DNA of 64,000 bases from Pogona vitticeps (taxonomy: Eukaryota; Chordata; Lepidosauria; Squamata; Agamidae): assembly GCF_051106095.1 (NCBI RefSeq), contig NC_135785.1, positions 185,177,045 to 185,241,044 of the forward strand, given 5' to 3'. The translations under genes were made by a program, and so were the position numbers. Positions within the stretch are counted from its first letter, which is position 1; each line of letters opens with the position of its first letter. Below are positions 35,092 through 45,860 of the stretch, piece after piece. Below the pieces are notes generated by a model. That model saw nothing but the letters and a program-made list of their open reading frames with translations. It was not told where the DNA came from and did not search any database.

Positions 35092-35756
35092 GTGGCAATG
35101 TCCAAATTGGGCACAAAGTGTCAATATTTTGTGTGGCCACCATTATTTTCCAGCACTGCCTTAACCCTCTTGGGCACAGAGTTCACCAGAGCTTCGCAGG
35201 CTGCCACTGGAGTCCTCTTTTACTCTTTCATGATGACATCACAGAGCTGGTGGATATTAGAGACCTTGCACACCTCCACCTTCCATTTCAGGATACCCAC
35301 AGATGCTCAATAGGGTTTAGATCTGGAGACATGCTTGGCCAGTCCATCACCTTTACCCTCAGCTTCTTTAGCAAGGCCACAGTTGTTTGGGAGGTGTATT
35401 TGGAGCTGTTATCATGTCCTGTGGCCCAGTCTTCAAAGGGAGGGGATCATGCTCTGCTTCAGTATGTCACAGTACATGTTGGCATTCATTGTTCTCTCAA
35501 TGAACTATAACTCCCCAGTGCCATCAGCACTCATGCAGCCCCGGACCATGACACTCCCATCACCATGCTTGACCGTAGGCACGACACATTTGTCTTTGTA
35601 CTCTTCACCTGGTTTCTACCACACACGCTTGACACCATCTGAACCAAATAGGCTTATCTTGGTTTCATTGGACCACAGGACATGGTTCCAGAAATCCACG
35701 TCCTTAGTCTGCTTGTCTGCAGCAAACCATATGCAGGCTTTCTTGTGCATCATCTT
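35092..35756 (-). pseudogene. Tc1 transposase, catalytic part (degraded)
   Basis: After the L2 the minus strand continues with MMHKKACIWFAADKQTKDVD, WNHVLWSNETKISLFGSDGV and KRVW. The Asp of WSDETK, the first catalytic residue of the DDE triad, is Asn here (codon at 35667-35669). Farther on the C-terminal half is recognisable in DNA, but a small deletion near 35414 and shifts break the frame. The region is dead. Confidence 0.8.
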
Positions 35757-36232
35757 TAGATTCCGCATCGACTTCAAAGTGTTGATGCTCACGTACAAAG
35801 CCCTAAACGGTTTAGGGCCTCGATACTTGGCGGAACGCCTTCTACCACCAAGATCTACCCATGTCACTCACGCGAGCCAGGAGGTGAGGCTGAGGAGCCT
35901 AACGCCGAGGGAGGCCCGGAAGGAAAAGACAAGAAATTGGGCCTTCTCGGCGGTGGCTCCTCGCCTCTGGAACAACCTTCCCCCTGATATTCGTGCGGCC
36001 CCCTCACTGGGTATTTTCAAAAAGCAATTAAAAACATTGATGTTTCGGCAGGCCTAGTTAATTCCTGATCCCCTCCTCTTTTCTTTCCTAATGTTTAACC
36101 CAATTGTCGAAAGTTTTCTTTTATGTAATTTTGTTGTTTTTATTGTTGCATCCCTCGCTGTAAGCCGCCTAGAGTGGTCTATTGACTAGATAGGCGGGAT
36201 ATAAATAAAATAAATAAATAAATAAAATAAAT
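35757..36232 (+). mobile_element. L2 LINE 3' fragment inserted in Tc1
   Basis: It starts abruptly at FRIDFKVLMLTYKALNGLG and runs through PRYLAERLLPPRSTHVTHAS and AFSAVAPRLWNNLPPDIRA to a stop after QA. The 3' end follows, with AAGCCGCCTAGAGTGGTC and an (AAATA)n tail. The interrupted Tc1 text CATCATCTTTAG / AAGAGGCTTCC rejoins neatly across it. The copy is close in sequence to the L2 at 18178-20612, so both are from the same young subfamily. It is severely 5' truncated and dead. Confidence 0.9.
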
Positions 36233-36659
36233 AAGAGGCTTCCTTCTGGAATGACAGCCCTGGATACCAATTTGATGCAGTGTGCAGCGTATGGCCTGAG
36301 CACTGACAGGCTGATTCCCCCAACCCTTCAACCTCTGCAGCAATGCTGGCAGCACTCATACGTCTATTTCCTAAAGCCAATGTCTGGATATGACGCTGAG
36401 CATGGGCACCCAGCTTCTTTGGTTGACCATGGCGAGGCCTGTTCTGAGTGGAACCTGTCCTGTTAAAATGCTGTATGGTCTTAGCCACCATTCTGCAGCT
36501 CAGTTTCAGGGTTTTGGCAATCTTCTTATAGCCTAGGTCATCTTTATAGCGCCTCAGATAGTTCATTACCAGAGGTACCATGTGGAACTTCCAATGACCT
36601 ATCTGAGAGAGTGAGAGAGATAAAACCTGCTTCCCCTTCACACCTGAGACTTGTGACAC
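36186..36659 (-). pseudogene. Tc1 transposase, DNA-binding part
   Basis: The frame carries GYKKIAKTLKLSCRMVAKTI (first helix-turn-helix), FNRTGSTQNRPRHGQPKK (the GRPR-like hook, with Arg to Gln next to it), and QRHIQTLALGNRRMSAASIA (second helix-turn-helix). Full-length relatives begin MAPHGKELSEDLKKRIV; here that region is altered, so the listed start is not the original one. The last residues run into the L2 insertion. In active relatives this part binds the inner and outer repeats. Confidence 0.85.
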
Positions 36660-37226
36660 TAATGGGTCTCATGACACCAGGGAGGGAAAATGGCTACTTG
36701 GGCCCAGTTTGGACATTGTCACTTAAATATTTATGAAATGTGAGGGGGTGCACTCACTTCTGTGATATACTGTAATAAGTAGAGAAAAGAAGATAACGGT
36801 GGAACAACAAGCTAAAAGAAAGGAACTAGAAGGGATTCATATGGAAAAGGTCTAGAGAGATGCAATATATTTAAATAGGAAATATCTTGAATTTGAAGCT
36901 TCTGGCTAAAGCATCCCAGATTTTTAAAAAGTAAGAGTAATATAGGGGTTATTAAAAACCAGAATGGGGATAGATGTAATAAAATGAACGAAAAACTAGA
37001 AGCTTTTCGAACATTTTATAAAGACTTATATACAAGTAAGAAAGCTTCCATAGGAAAGACTGAAGGATATATGAAAAAGAACTTTAAGAAAGTACTAACA
37101 GATGAAGATAGAGAAATAATGGAGAGAACAATTACTGAGGAAGAGATATAAGTTATTATAAACAAGTTAAAGGTAGGGAAGACACCTAGCATAGATGGAT
37201 TAGGCCCAAAATATTATAAAAATATT

Positions 37227-37721
37227 ATGAAAAAAATCCTTATTCCAATATTAAATGATTTATACAATGGTATATTGAATGGATATGAAATTCCTCAGTC
37301 CTGGAAGGAATCCCTAATACTTTTAATTTTAAAACCAGATAAAAACATGGAATCTTATAGGTCGATTTCACTGATAAATCAAGATGCTAAAATATTCATG
37401 ACAATTCCGGCATCAAGACTGAATAATTTCATTGGGAAATACATTGAGAAAGACCAACATGTATTTTTACGAGGTAGACAGATGTCAGATACAATGAGAA
37501 AGGTTCTTAAATTGATGTACCTGGCAAAATGTAAAGTAGGAGTGACATCCCTAGATATCTTTAAAGCTTTTGATTCAGTTGAATGGGATGCATTAAAAAT
37601 CTTGATCAAGCAGATAGGATTTAGGATTCAGTTTAGACAAATAATTAAAAAACTATACTCCCAGAAGTCTGCAATAATAATAATAAATGATGGTATGACT
37701 GAATCAATATTCCTAGGCTGA
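37227..37721 (+). pseudogene. L1 reverse transcriptase fragment (164 residues open)
   Basis: The frame has WKESLILLILKP, YRSISLINQDAKIF, HVFLRGRQMSDTMR and VTSLDIFKAFDSVEWD (motif A with its catalytic Asp), ordered as in L1-clade RT. A TGA at 37720 follows ESIFLG; translation beyond it gives GMTQGCPLSPILFTLVIEGL (motif B). Near 37850 motif C reads FADN where an active enzyme needs FADD. The substituted Asp and the stops show loss of activity. The cited Met is internal; the true N-terminus lay far upstream. Confidence 0.85.
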
Positions 37722-38444
37722 GGAATGACACAAGGTTGCCCCTTATCTCCAATCCTATTTACATTGGTAATAGAAGGGCTGGCAGAAATAATCAGAAATG
37801 ATTGGTAAATTAATGATGTAGATACTATAAAGGATGACAACATAAACTTGTTTGCAGACAATACATTATTAATAATTAAAAATCCAAAAGAAACATTGCA
37901 CTGTTTTTTTAAGGTAATTGGAAAAATTATTGGATGCAATATTCAGATATTGCCAAGTATTGCCCTCCTGAATATGATTAAGAGTGACCATTTGAAAAAA
38001 GACCAGAGTTAGTAGTTATAATGGTTACCGTAGCAAGATTAATATTAGCAAAGAATTGGAAAAATGACAAACGATTTAAGATTGAAGAGAGAAAAAAATG
38101 TGAAGTTTAGCAATTAACGATACATTAATATGCAAAATGAAAATAAAGAGAGGAATGGTAAAAGCTAATGATTTCAAAGATGTTTGGAATTTATACTTGG
38201 AATATGTCTTTTCGAAGGGGAAAGGTTATATGCAGCAGAAGAATCCATGTATTTTTGGAGTGAAATGGGATGAAAAGGGGTACAAATTGATATTGTTGGT
38301 TACCTAGTCCTAATGTTGAAGGTGGCACAGGTGGGGAAGGTTTAATTTCTATTGTGTGTAGTTTTTACTGAATATGTAGTTTAAGTTAGTTTTATTATTT
38401 GTTATTTTCCTTTAATAAAATCTAAATAAAAGAAAAAAGAAATG

Positions 38445-41040
38445 AAATGACAGCAAATATTTCATGTGTAGGGCTAAATCCATGGAGATGCCTCCATGCC
38501 ATTGGGAATCCCAACTTTTCAGACCCCTTCTGTCATTGCCCTGAATGAAAAAATGTGAGTGTTTGAAGGACGCTATATCAGAGTAGCCTCTTCTGATGAA
38601 GCAAACCCCACTTCTGCTAGAACTGGGATTCTAGCTTGCATGGGGAGGTTACCTTGACAGAGCAATCTCCTATTCCTAGATGTGTTTCTCTGTTCAGTGT
38701 GACAAGCAGTTGGGGTTATTGCCCTTTTCTTTTGCCTCTCTGTAGCACACATGAGTATAGGCTATTAAGGCGGTCAAGCACCTGATGTATTTTTTTGCGC
38801 TAAAAAGAGGTGTAAGTGTGACATCTTTAAGATGAGCAGATTTATTGAAGCATGAACTTTCATGGATTTCAATCCACTTCTTCAGATGCATGAAGTATAA
38901 TGTGAGAGCCTCAGGCGTACCTGCATGGCCCACATGGTTCTGGAGCTGTTTTGGAAGAGGTAGCTGCCTTAGTCTGTGGAAGCACATCAGGCAAAATGTC
39001 CAAGTGAGCTCACATTAAAATATAATAATTAGTCTCTAAGCTGCCACATTTTTGTCTTTGACTTTTGCTTTGCTTTGTCTTTTTCTTTGGATTTTGCCTG
39101 CTATGGTTCTGGAGGTGGAATCAGAATAAAATGGGATACAGGAATTTCCATTGCTATTATTAATATTGAAAAGAAACTTTCAAAGGGCTGGTTTGTATAA
39201 ACATCCTGTCGATAAGTAAGGTAGTTAACTAATCATAAGCCTCTATAAACGAATACATGGTTCTACCAGGACCTTCTCCCCTCACCCCCTACCCTTCCAT
39301 TTTGGGCATGCTAAAACAAGACTAACAAAGCAGCTTCTCCGAATGCTGCATAAAAACAGATGCATTCAACATGTCTTTAAATGATATCAGCCATCTCTTT
39401 CTCTCTCCCATACAGGCCATAGGAATCTTTAACTGTGCTGGGATGCAAATTGACTTGATCCATCCTGTAACTGAAAGACGGTGTGGCAGTTATGTGATGT
39501 ATTTACCAGATGCTGGGATGCACTGAAAATATAACATGTGAGTGTCTTGTCTTGTTGTGAAAGCACACCCTGTAGATTACTAGCGAATTCACACCTTAAA
39601 ATGGATGGGGTGCAAATGTGACTGAAGAGCTGAAATGGTTTGATGATTGGCTTCATTAGGAGCCTAACAAGCAGTTCAGCCTGCATTTAGGGCGAAGTGT
39701 TTCATTCCGTTTTTGGCACCTTAGCTGTGCCATTTAATGTGGATTGCATCTGCATCCTATCCTTTTCCCCCACAAAGCTACAATTTAAGCTTCGCAAAAA
39801 CGCTGTGAGGTTTGGCAGAGAGGCAGGGATATTTTCAAGGCTGTACCGTTTGCTTTATAGTTGCAAGATGCTCTGAACCCAGGTCTGCCCTATTTTCCAA
39901 GGCTCTAGTCAGTAAGCTGTAGCTGACCCTGCACGCTATGCAATTAACACTGCAGTTACCCAGCCCCTCCCTTTTTTTTGTTTTCTTGCTTTTCTACCTC
40001 CAGTTGAATCATGGGGACGTATGTCTGTTGGCCCAGAGTCAGCCCACACCCCAGAATGCCAAGGAGGGTCATGAGAACCAGTTCACATTTAAACTTCAGT
40101 TCCAGACAGAGCCTATAATCTGTGAACTGCTTACATGAAAGTCACCTCATGAAAAAAAAAAGTGCCTTTGAAGTCTTGCTGGGACAACTCCATGGCTTCT
40201 CCAGAATGAGAGGTTTGTGGATTTCATTTGAAACCAGATTTATTGCCTCCCGGCTGGGCCTCTTCAGAGATGGGAAATTTGCAATATCCAGAGGACTTAA
40301 TTGCTTCCCAATACTTTTACAATTGCTTAGGTTTCATGAGAGGTAATGGTGCCTTATAGCACCAGATGAAGGATTTCAGCCCCCCCGCTAACCCCTCGCC
40401 TGATGTTTATACCTAAATACTTTCTTCCTAACATGCAGAAGCAGATCTCTGCTCTTGCACAATAAGACACTCAACGTGGGGCTAAAAGCTTCTAGCTAAT
40501 AAACAGAACAGACACCCGTCGGCTGTGAGGAATCCTCCCCTTCTGCTGACCACCCTCAACTGGGCTCCCATTTTAAGGGGGTACAAAGGGTATGACCCCA
40601 CCAGAGTGTGGAAGTAATTAGTTAGAAATGACTATGTAAAATTAACTTTCCTTTTTTTTTCAAACAGCTAAGGCATAACTTCATTACATGATAATTCTAA
40701 GAGAACAAGGGAAAATTTCACAGCAGTTGAGGCCTAATTGTAGCTTTTTACATATTTCTATAATTATAGGTATAAATGGCGGAGGACAGATATCAGGCTG
40801 CCCAAGTGCTGGCTGTTGCTGTGCCTCATGCGGCTAAATTGAGGAGTTATACAGAGATTGGAGGAGGAGGACGCATCTTGCATGACAGAACAGCACCTTT
40901 TAGCTTTTGGGTGCTCTTTGAAGTCATTATCCTGTAAGCAGGTTAGTTACTTCTGAGAAAAAACATAGAGTCCGTTTTTAAACTGTAACTGTTAACAGTA
41001 CAGTAATTAACTTCTTTTAGGGACCTTGGACTGTAACTGC
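38445..41040. other. No gene; possibly one MIR-like remnant
   Basis: A faint tRNA-SINE-like segment sits at about 39790-39910. Nothing else is recognised. Confidence 0.4.
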
Positions 41041-41265
41041 AATGATATGGCCAAAACATAATTGTCAGTTTGTGCTTATGTAAATGAAATGGCACATGTG
41101 GAAGTGGCAAATTGCCACTAATTAACAACATGCTGGTTGCGTTCTTGGTCATGTGCCCAGGAATGCAACCAGCAGCTTGTTAAATTTGTGGCCATTTGCC
41201 ACCACCATGTATGCCATTTCATTTATAGAAGCATAAGTCAGCAGTTGGACTCTGGCCATTTTTTA
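41041..41265. repeat. Long hairpin (inverted repeat, arms about 100 bases)
   Basis: The left arm (41041-41145) pairs with 41160-41265: AAATGAAATGGCA near 41081 with TGCCATTTCATTT near 41212, and GCTGGTTGCGTTC with GAATGCAACCAGC at the centre, leaving a loop of about 15 bases. Outer pairing (ATGGCC with GGCCAT) extends the arms. Neither arm codes for anything recognisable. Confidence 0.75.
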
Positions 41266-41688
41266 AATGTAACTTTCAAAGCTCTCAACCCCACACCAAA
41301 CTGCATACATTTAGCTGGCAAAATGTACATTTCTGTTGATATTGTAGATCCCTTTATTTCACACAGAGGAAAGGGGGTCTACTGTTTTGTCTTTGTGCCG
41401 TGAGGAGAATCACAAGCCACCCCCTCTCAAGAAAAACCAAGGCCCTCTGTGTTTTATGATATAAACAGAAATATTAGGTTGTTTAGCAGAAATCTTATAG
41501 TTGTGAAAAGGTATATGCTGGTGAGGCACAATTTAAATCACTGTAAAAGCCCAACATTTTACATGCAGGTCATCAGACAAGTTTGAGTTCATTTAAATGT
41601 TCATTATTTATACCAGAGCTTAGAAAGGTGAATCTTTTGAACCACATTTCCCAGAATTTCCTATCCGTGTTGATTACTGTCATGTACC
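41266..41688. other. No gene or recognised repeat
   Basis: Nothing recognised. Confidence 0.45.
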
Positions 41689-41696
41689 CTCTAAGT

Positions 41697-41833
41697 CAGC
41701 GGTTCCCAGCCTTGGCTCCCCAGATGTTCTTGGACTACAAGTTCCCAGAAATCCTGGCCAGCACAGCCAGTGGTGAAGATTTCTGGGAGTTTTAGTTTAA
41801 GAACATCTGGGGACCCAAAGTTGGGAACCACTG
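41697..41833. mobile_element. hAT-like MITE, 137 bp
   Basis: CAGCGGTTCCCAGCCTTGG at the left and CAAAGTTGGGAACCACTG at the right are inverted repeats, and the interior is near palindromic. Octamers CTCTAAGT (41689-41696) and GTCTAAGT (41834-41841) are the target duplication. Confidence 0.87.
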
Positions 41834-41841
41834 GTCTAAGT

Positions 41842-44800
41842 TACCCTGCCACCCTTAGATGTAGTAAAGGACACTGCCTCATTGCCAGCATTGAGATTTT
41901 AAAATAAAACTGCAAAAAGGTAGGTTTACCTTCCCTTGACTGTGCACTGAAGTGTATGGAAGGTGAGAGCAAGATTTCTTATCACTGAGCAGGTTTTACT
42001 ATTATGGATTATGTCACATTTTCCTTAAATTGAAGGGCAAGATGGCCATATACATATGTGTCATTTTCCTATGGAGTCCTGGGCCCCTGCTGAGTGCCTG
42101 CGCCAATGGCCCTCTAATACACATCACCCTCTTTCTTCTACAGTTTTATAGCTCTTTAAGAATAAAATTGGGATTAAGTAGAGGAGACACCGTTCATTTG
42201 ATCTCGCTGCTCTGTTGCTCCCCCTCATATATGCCTTATAACTGAAGTCCTCGTGCCAAATGGCACTGCAGCACACACAAGAGTGGAATTAGAAACAGCT
42301 GTGAAATACAGCTCCACTATAAACCACAATGAAGAGAGAACTCACTGGAAACCTTATCCTTAAAAAACATGAAAAGATCATTGGGGTCTGAGTTAAATAA
42401 TAGGTTTTATGGTAACTCTCAGAAGTGCGAGCCTTGTAAAATCAGGACATTAGGTGATAAGAAATCCAAGATACCCATAATCCACACATGGTTTGTGTGG
42501 CAAAGAAGAAAAAAATCATCTCAGGATGTCGACCACCTTGGTGGAAAGCAAACCATTCCACAAGGTTCACTGTTTTAAGATTTCGGACTGGAAGCTTGAG
42601 CTTCAAGTCCTGCCTTCATTCACTCATTGGGTGGCCTGCGACAGCAGATCATAGCTGCTTCGGGTTACATCTTAAATGCAGGCCTACACTGTACATGCTA
42701 CAGAAAATGTTCCCTTTAGGTACTCAATGGTGAGATTAGAGTGTCAGCCTGATCCTTTCTGGAACTACTGTAAGCAGCATGTGACTTTTAGACATGAAAC
42801 AAAAATGTAGATGTAATTATCTGAATAAGTAAAAGTAACTGCTTGGTAACTTTCCCACAATACTACTGTGTGTTCTGATTCTGAATAAGCAGCGGCAGCA
42901 GCAACAACAGAGAGTCCTGCTGACCTTCAGTATACAAAAGCTTATGCCAGATAAAACCATGTTAGTTTTCAACGTGCCATGGGACTCTTCCTTGTTTTTG
43001 CTGTAACAGACTAATACAGTTACTTCTTTGGGGGATTTTTTTTTTTTTGTTAACAGCCCTGACTTTGAAAATGTTCTATACAGTACTGTGATGTACTTTC
43101 TATGATATTGGTAACAACAAATGTTACTGTAAATTGAGCCATGCAAAATATTGGACAACCAGTCTTGTGCCTGTTCATGCTCCTCTTTCCTTGTGGCAAA
43201 CACCTCCAGGTTCTTGCCAGAAGAAGAGGTACTATGTAGTAAGAATAGTAAGAGAACATTGCTGTGAAAGCTTGAAGATGCCTTAGAGTGATCCTTCAAG
43301 TTTGCAGCCTCCATCAAGCAACTTCAGTGTAACTGCAGATTCTGAGGCCTCAATATCTACTCAGGATGATTGTTGAACTTTTGCGTTTCTTTCCCCTGCT
43401 GCCCCAGCTTCCCCTCACCTGATTAACAGTTCTCTAAGAGTTGAACACAGACCTATGATAATTTTAGTGGTCCAAAAATTTTATTATCCAGCCTTATTTT
43501 TGGAATTTGTACATGGATCACATAACTATGTTTCTTTTTTTGTTTCACATTGCTATAAGGTACTCTAGACTTCTTATAACTGATGCAGATGATGATGTGG
43601 CAATCCTAGAATATTTCTTTATTTCTCTGCATGAATTTAGAGAGTTCTAAAAATTATGGTATACCATGAGATTTTTCATTGTCCAGTGAAAATGTGTCAA
43701 ACTTCCCTTATGTCTTTCCATTATTTTGAGTATGAGAAGGCAACACTGAGGTACAGTACTGGTCTCGAAAAAGAGGCACTTTTATGGCTTCTAATATGAA
43801 CAATAGCTATACATTATTTCTGGTCAGCCTTTAAGCCTATGCAGCTTACTTCTGTACCATGCACCAATCACCAGTTTAGGATTAACTGGATTTAAAATAA
43901 AGCTGCTTTATGGCTATCTAAGTTTAAATTTCACTTGGCAAGGGACCAGAATTCATGCAATCCCAAGCATCTTTCATTTCACCATATAAAAAAGAAGCCT
44001 GTTGTGTGTTCAACACTGGGTCCCTCAGATCTCCTTTGGAACAGGATCTGATGAAGAGATCACACCCCCTTCTGTTTTAGGTGCTCTGTTAGCATGCACA
44101 ACAAAGAACCGTCACCATTCAAATTATATTTGATGGCGGCAGAATTCTGCCAGGAGTAAGCACTTCTAGGACAAAATGATTTCAGTAGGGAAGAGTCAAG
44201 AACCTGCTCCACTCTCCACTAAAATCAGTAATACTTCTGATTTAACTAGGTTGTGTCCCATTTGCTTAATGCCATGTTGGGAAAGGGTTCACTACTTGTT
44301 CTACCAAAGAATTGGAAGTTCTCCTTCCTTCCTTTTTTCCCTCCCTATGGAAGCAGTGGAGATGTTTTGAGGTCTGATATATTTGTGATTTTTTGCTTTA
44401 CGTCTTGGTTGACAATATTGCTGTTGCATCTTATATTGCCCCAGTTGGGAAAAAAAGGCAGGGCATTACACATTTACAGCTATAAAAATAAGTCAGTCAA
44501 GCAATAGTATCATGGTGAGACATCAGTGCTTTCCAAACTGTCTTCCTGGAGAATGTGGGCGGCCATTCTTTGGAAAGCTACCATAGGCTTATGAGTGATG
44601 TTATCAGTAATGTGGTTGCTAACAATATTCCCTACAATCCATATAGAAAATGGTGCATTGAGTGTGTTCTAAGGTGCAATGGAGCCACCCAGTTTCCTGC
44701 TATGCCCTAAAACAGCCTCCACCTATCCTTTTCAAAATACTGACGTTCTACATAGGCACACTAAGGTTTCTAAGCAGAAGAATCATTGTAGAAGCAATCA

Positions 44801-45790
44801 GAGCTGACCTGGTGACATGCAGGTCAAAGAGATACGCATGCCAATCACGGATGTCCTCGTGTATGTGAATGTTCATCTTGGGTAAAGTGGGCACTATGAA
44901 GTCCTAAGCTAAGGGCTTTCAAATAGGCAATGGAGGAAATTGGTTTTATGATGCTCCAAGAGCACCTGGTGGCTTGTGGAGGTTCTTCCTTCATTTTCCT
45001 ACTCCACAATGAGGTCTTTCCACTTAACTGGGGCACAGATATCCCCCAATCCACAGTTTCAAAATGTTGGACTTTCCTTCATTAAAAATGATCAAGTAGT
45101 GGGTTTTCCTGCATTGCCAAATTGTTTGAGTGGGGAAATCATTAAGTTACCATCTGACTGATTCTATAATTCACTGTACAGTATTTTATTCCTGTATGAC
45201 TCCAATTGTTTTCCCCCTTTGCTCTCTTAAATAAATGTATTTCTTAATCTTAATGGAGAATGAAAACAATGCCAATGTATAGCAAGTAAATACTGGATTA
45301 TCCTATTTATCTATTGAGATGTTGATGTACTGATCTAAAATCACAATCTTGATATGCAAGTTCAAAGGTGTTTACCATGCATGGATTTCTCAATACCTTT
45401 GGGAGTTTTAATCCACAAATCATTCTCTTATGATGGATATTAATACCTTTTATACCTTTAAAACTCTGACAGGTAAGGCACAAAATATAAACCAATGTTC
45501 CTGAATATAAGGAACATTTGTTCAGATGGAACATTTGTTTTCTGTAATGAACCTGATCCAGCACTGATGTATTGGCATTTCATCCTGTCGCCCACACTTC
45601 ATAGTTAGTACAGCTTGGTTAGTACAGTGATCATATCTGTGACTTCCAAAAAGCATGGCTTAAAAAAGTACTACTCACTTTGTTCCAGGGAGGTAGGGTC
45701 TAGTGTTACAACATTTCTGTTTTGCATTGGAGGTGTCCTATCAGTTTTCAATTGGACTTTCAATTAAGCGTGCATACATGAGGGGGGGGA
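41842..45790. other. No gene or recognised repeat
   Basis: Almost 4 kb without a recognisable element. The 166-residue minus-strand frame at 42817-43317 has no motif and compositional features of chance. Confidence 0.42.
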
Positions 45791-45860
45791 ATTTTTTTAT
45801 TTGTTTATTTATTTTATTTATATCCCACCTATCTGGTCGGTTAAGACCACTCTAGGTGGC
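45791..45860 (-). mobile_element. L2 3' tail fragment
   Basis: A (TTTA)n tail and TATCCCACCTATCTGGTCGG with CCACTCTAGGTGGC match the antisense 3' end of the L2 copies in this window. Only about 70 bases survive. Confidence 0.7.

Larger units (their letters stand above)
34876..36772 (-). mobile_element. Tc1 transposon of the fish/lamprey type, containing an L2
   Basis: The ends CAGTATATCATAAAAGTGAG and, inverted, CACTTCTGTGATATACTG lie between TA dinucleotides (34874-34875 and 36773-36774). The left inverted repeat keeps the inner direct repeat AAAAGTGAGTACACCCC (35067-35083), while the right one lost its inner part and is only about 55 bases. As I recall it, text along the whole element matches the Tc1 family shared by teleosts and lampreys. 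Without the L2 at 35757-36232 it is about 1.42 kb. It lies inside an L1. Confidence 0.92.
34160..38440 (+). mobile_element. L1-type LINE, 5' truncated, interrupted by Tc1
   Basis: The first part (to 34873) carries endonuclease remnants: NIYA-type text near 34310, then LAGDFNMTMD at about 34400, the GDFN motif of AP-like endonucleases. After the Tc1 insertion the linker resumes at 36775, followed by the reverse transcriptase from 37140. The 3' end has AATAAA and an A-rich tail at about 38413-38440. Several stops and frame changes make it dead. The start coordinate is approximate because the element is truncated within ORF2. Confidence 0.82.

Noticed and set aside
35335-36057. 240-residue plus-strand open frame
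   Set aside because: It is a chance fusion: the first part is antisense Tc1 transposon, the second is the C-terminal end of L2 ORF2. It is not a gene.
42817-43317. 166-residue minus-strand frame
   Set aside because: No domain, no family likeness, a poly-Lys run from a T tract and no splice context. Probably chance.
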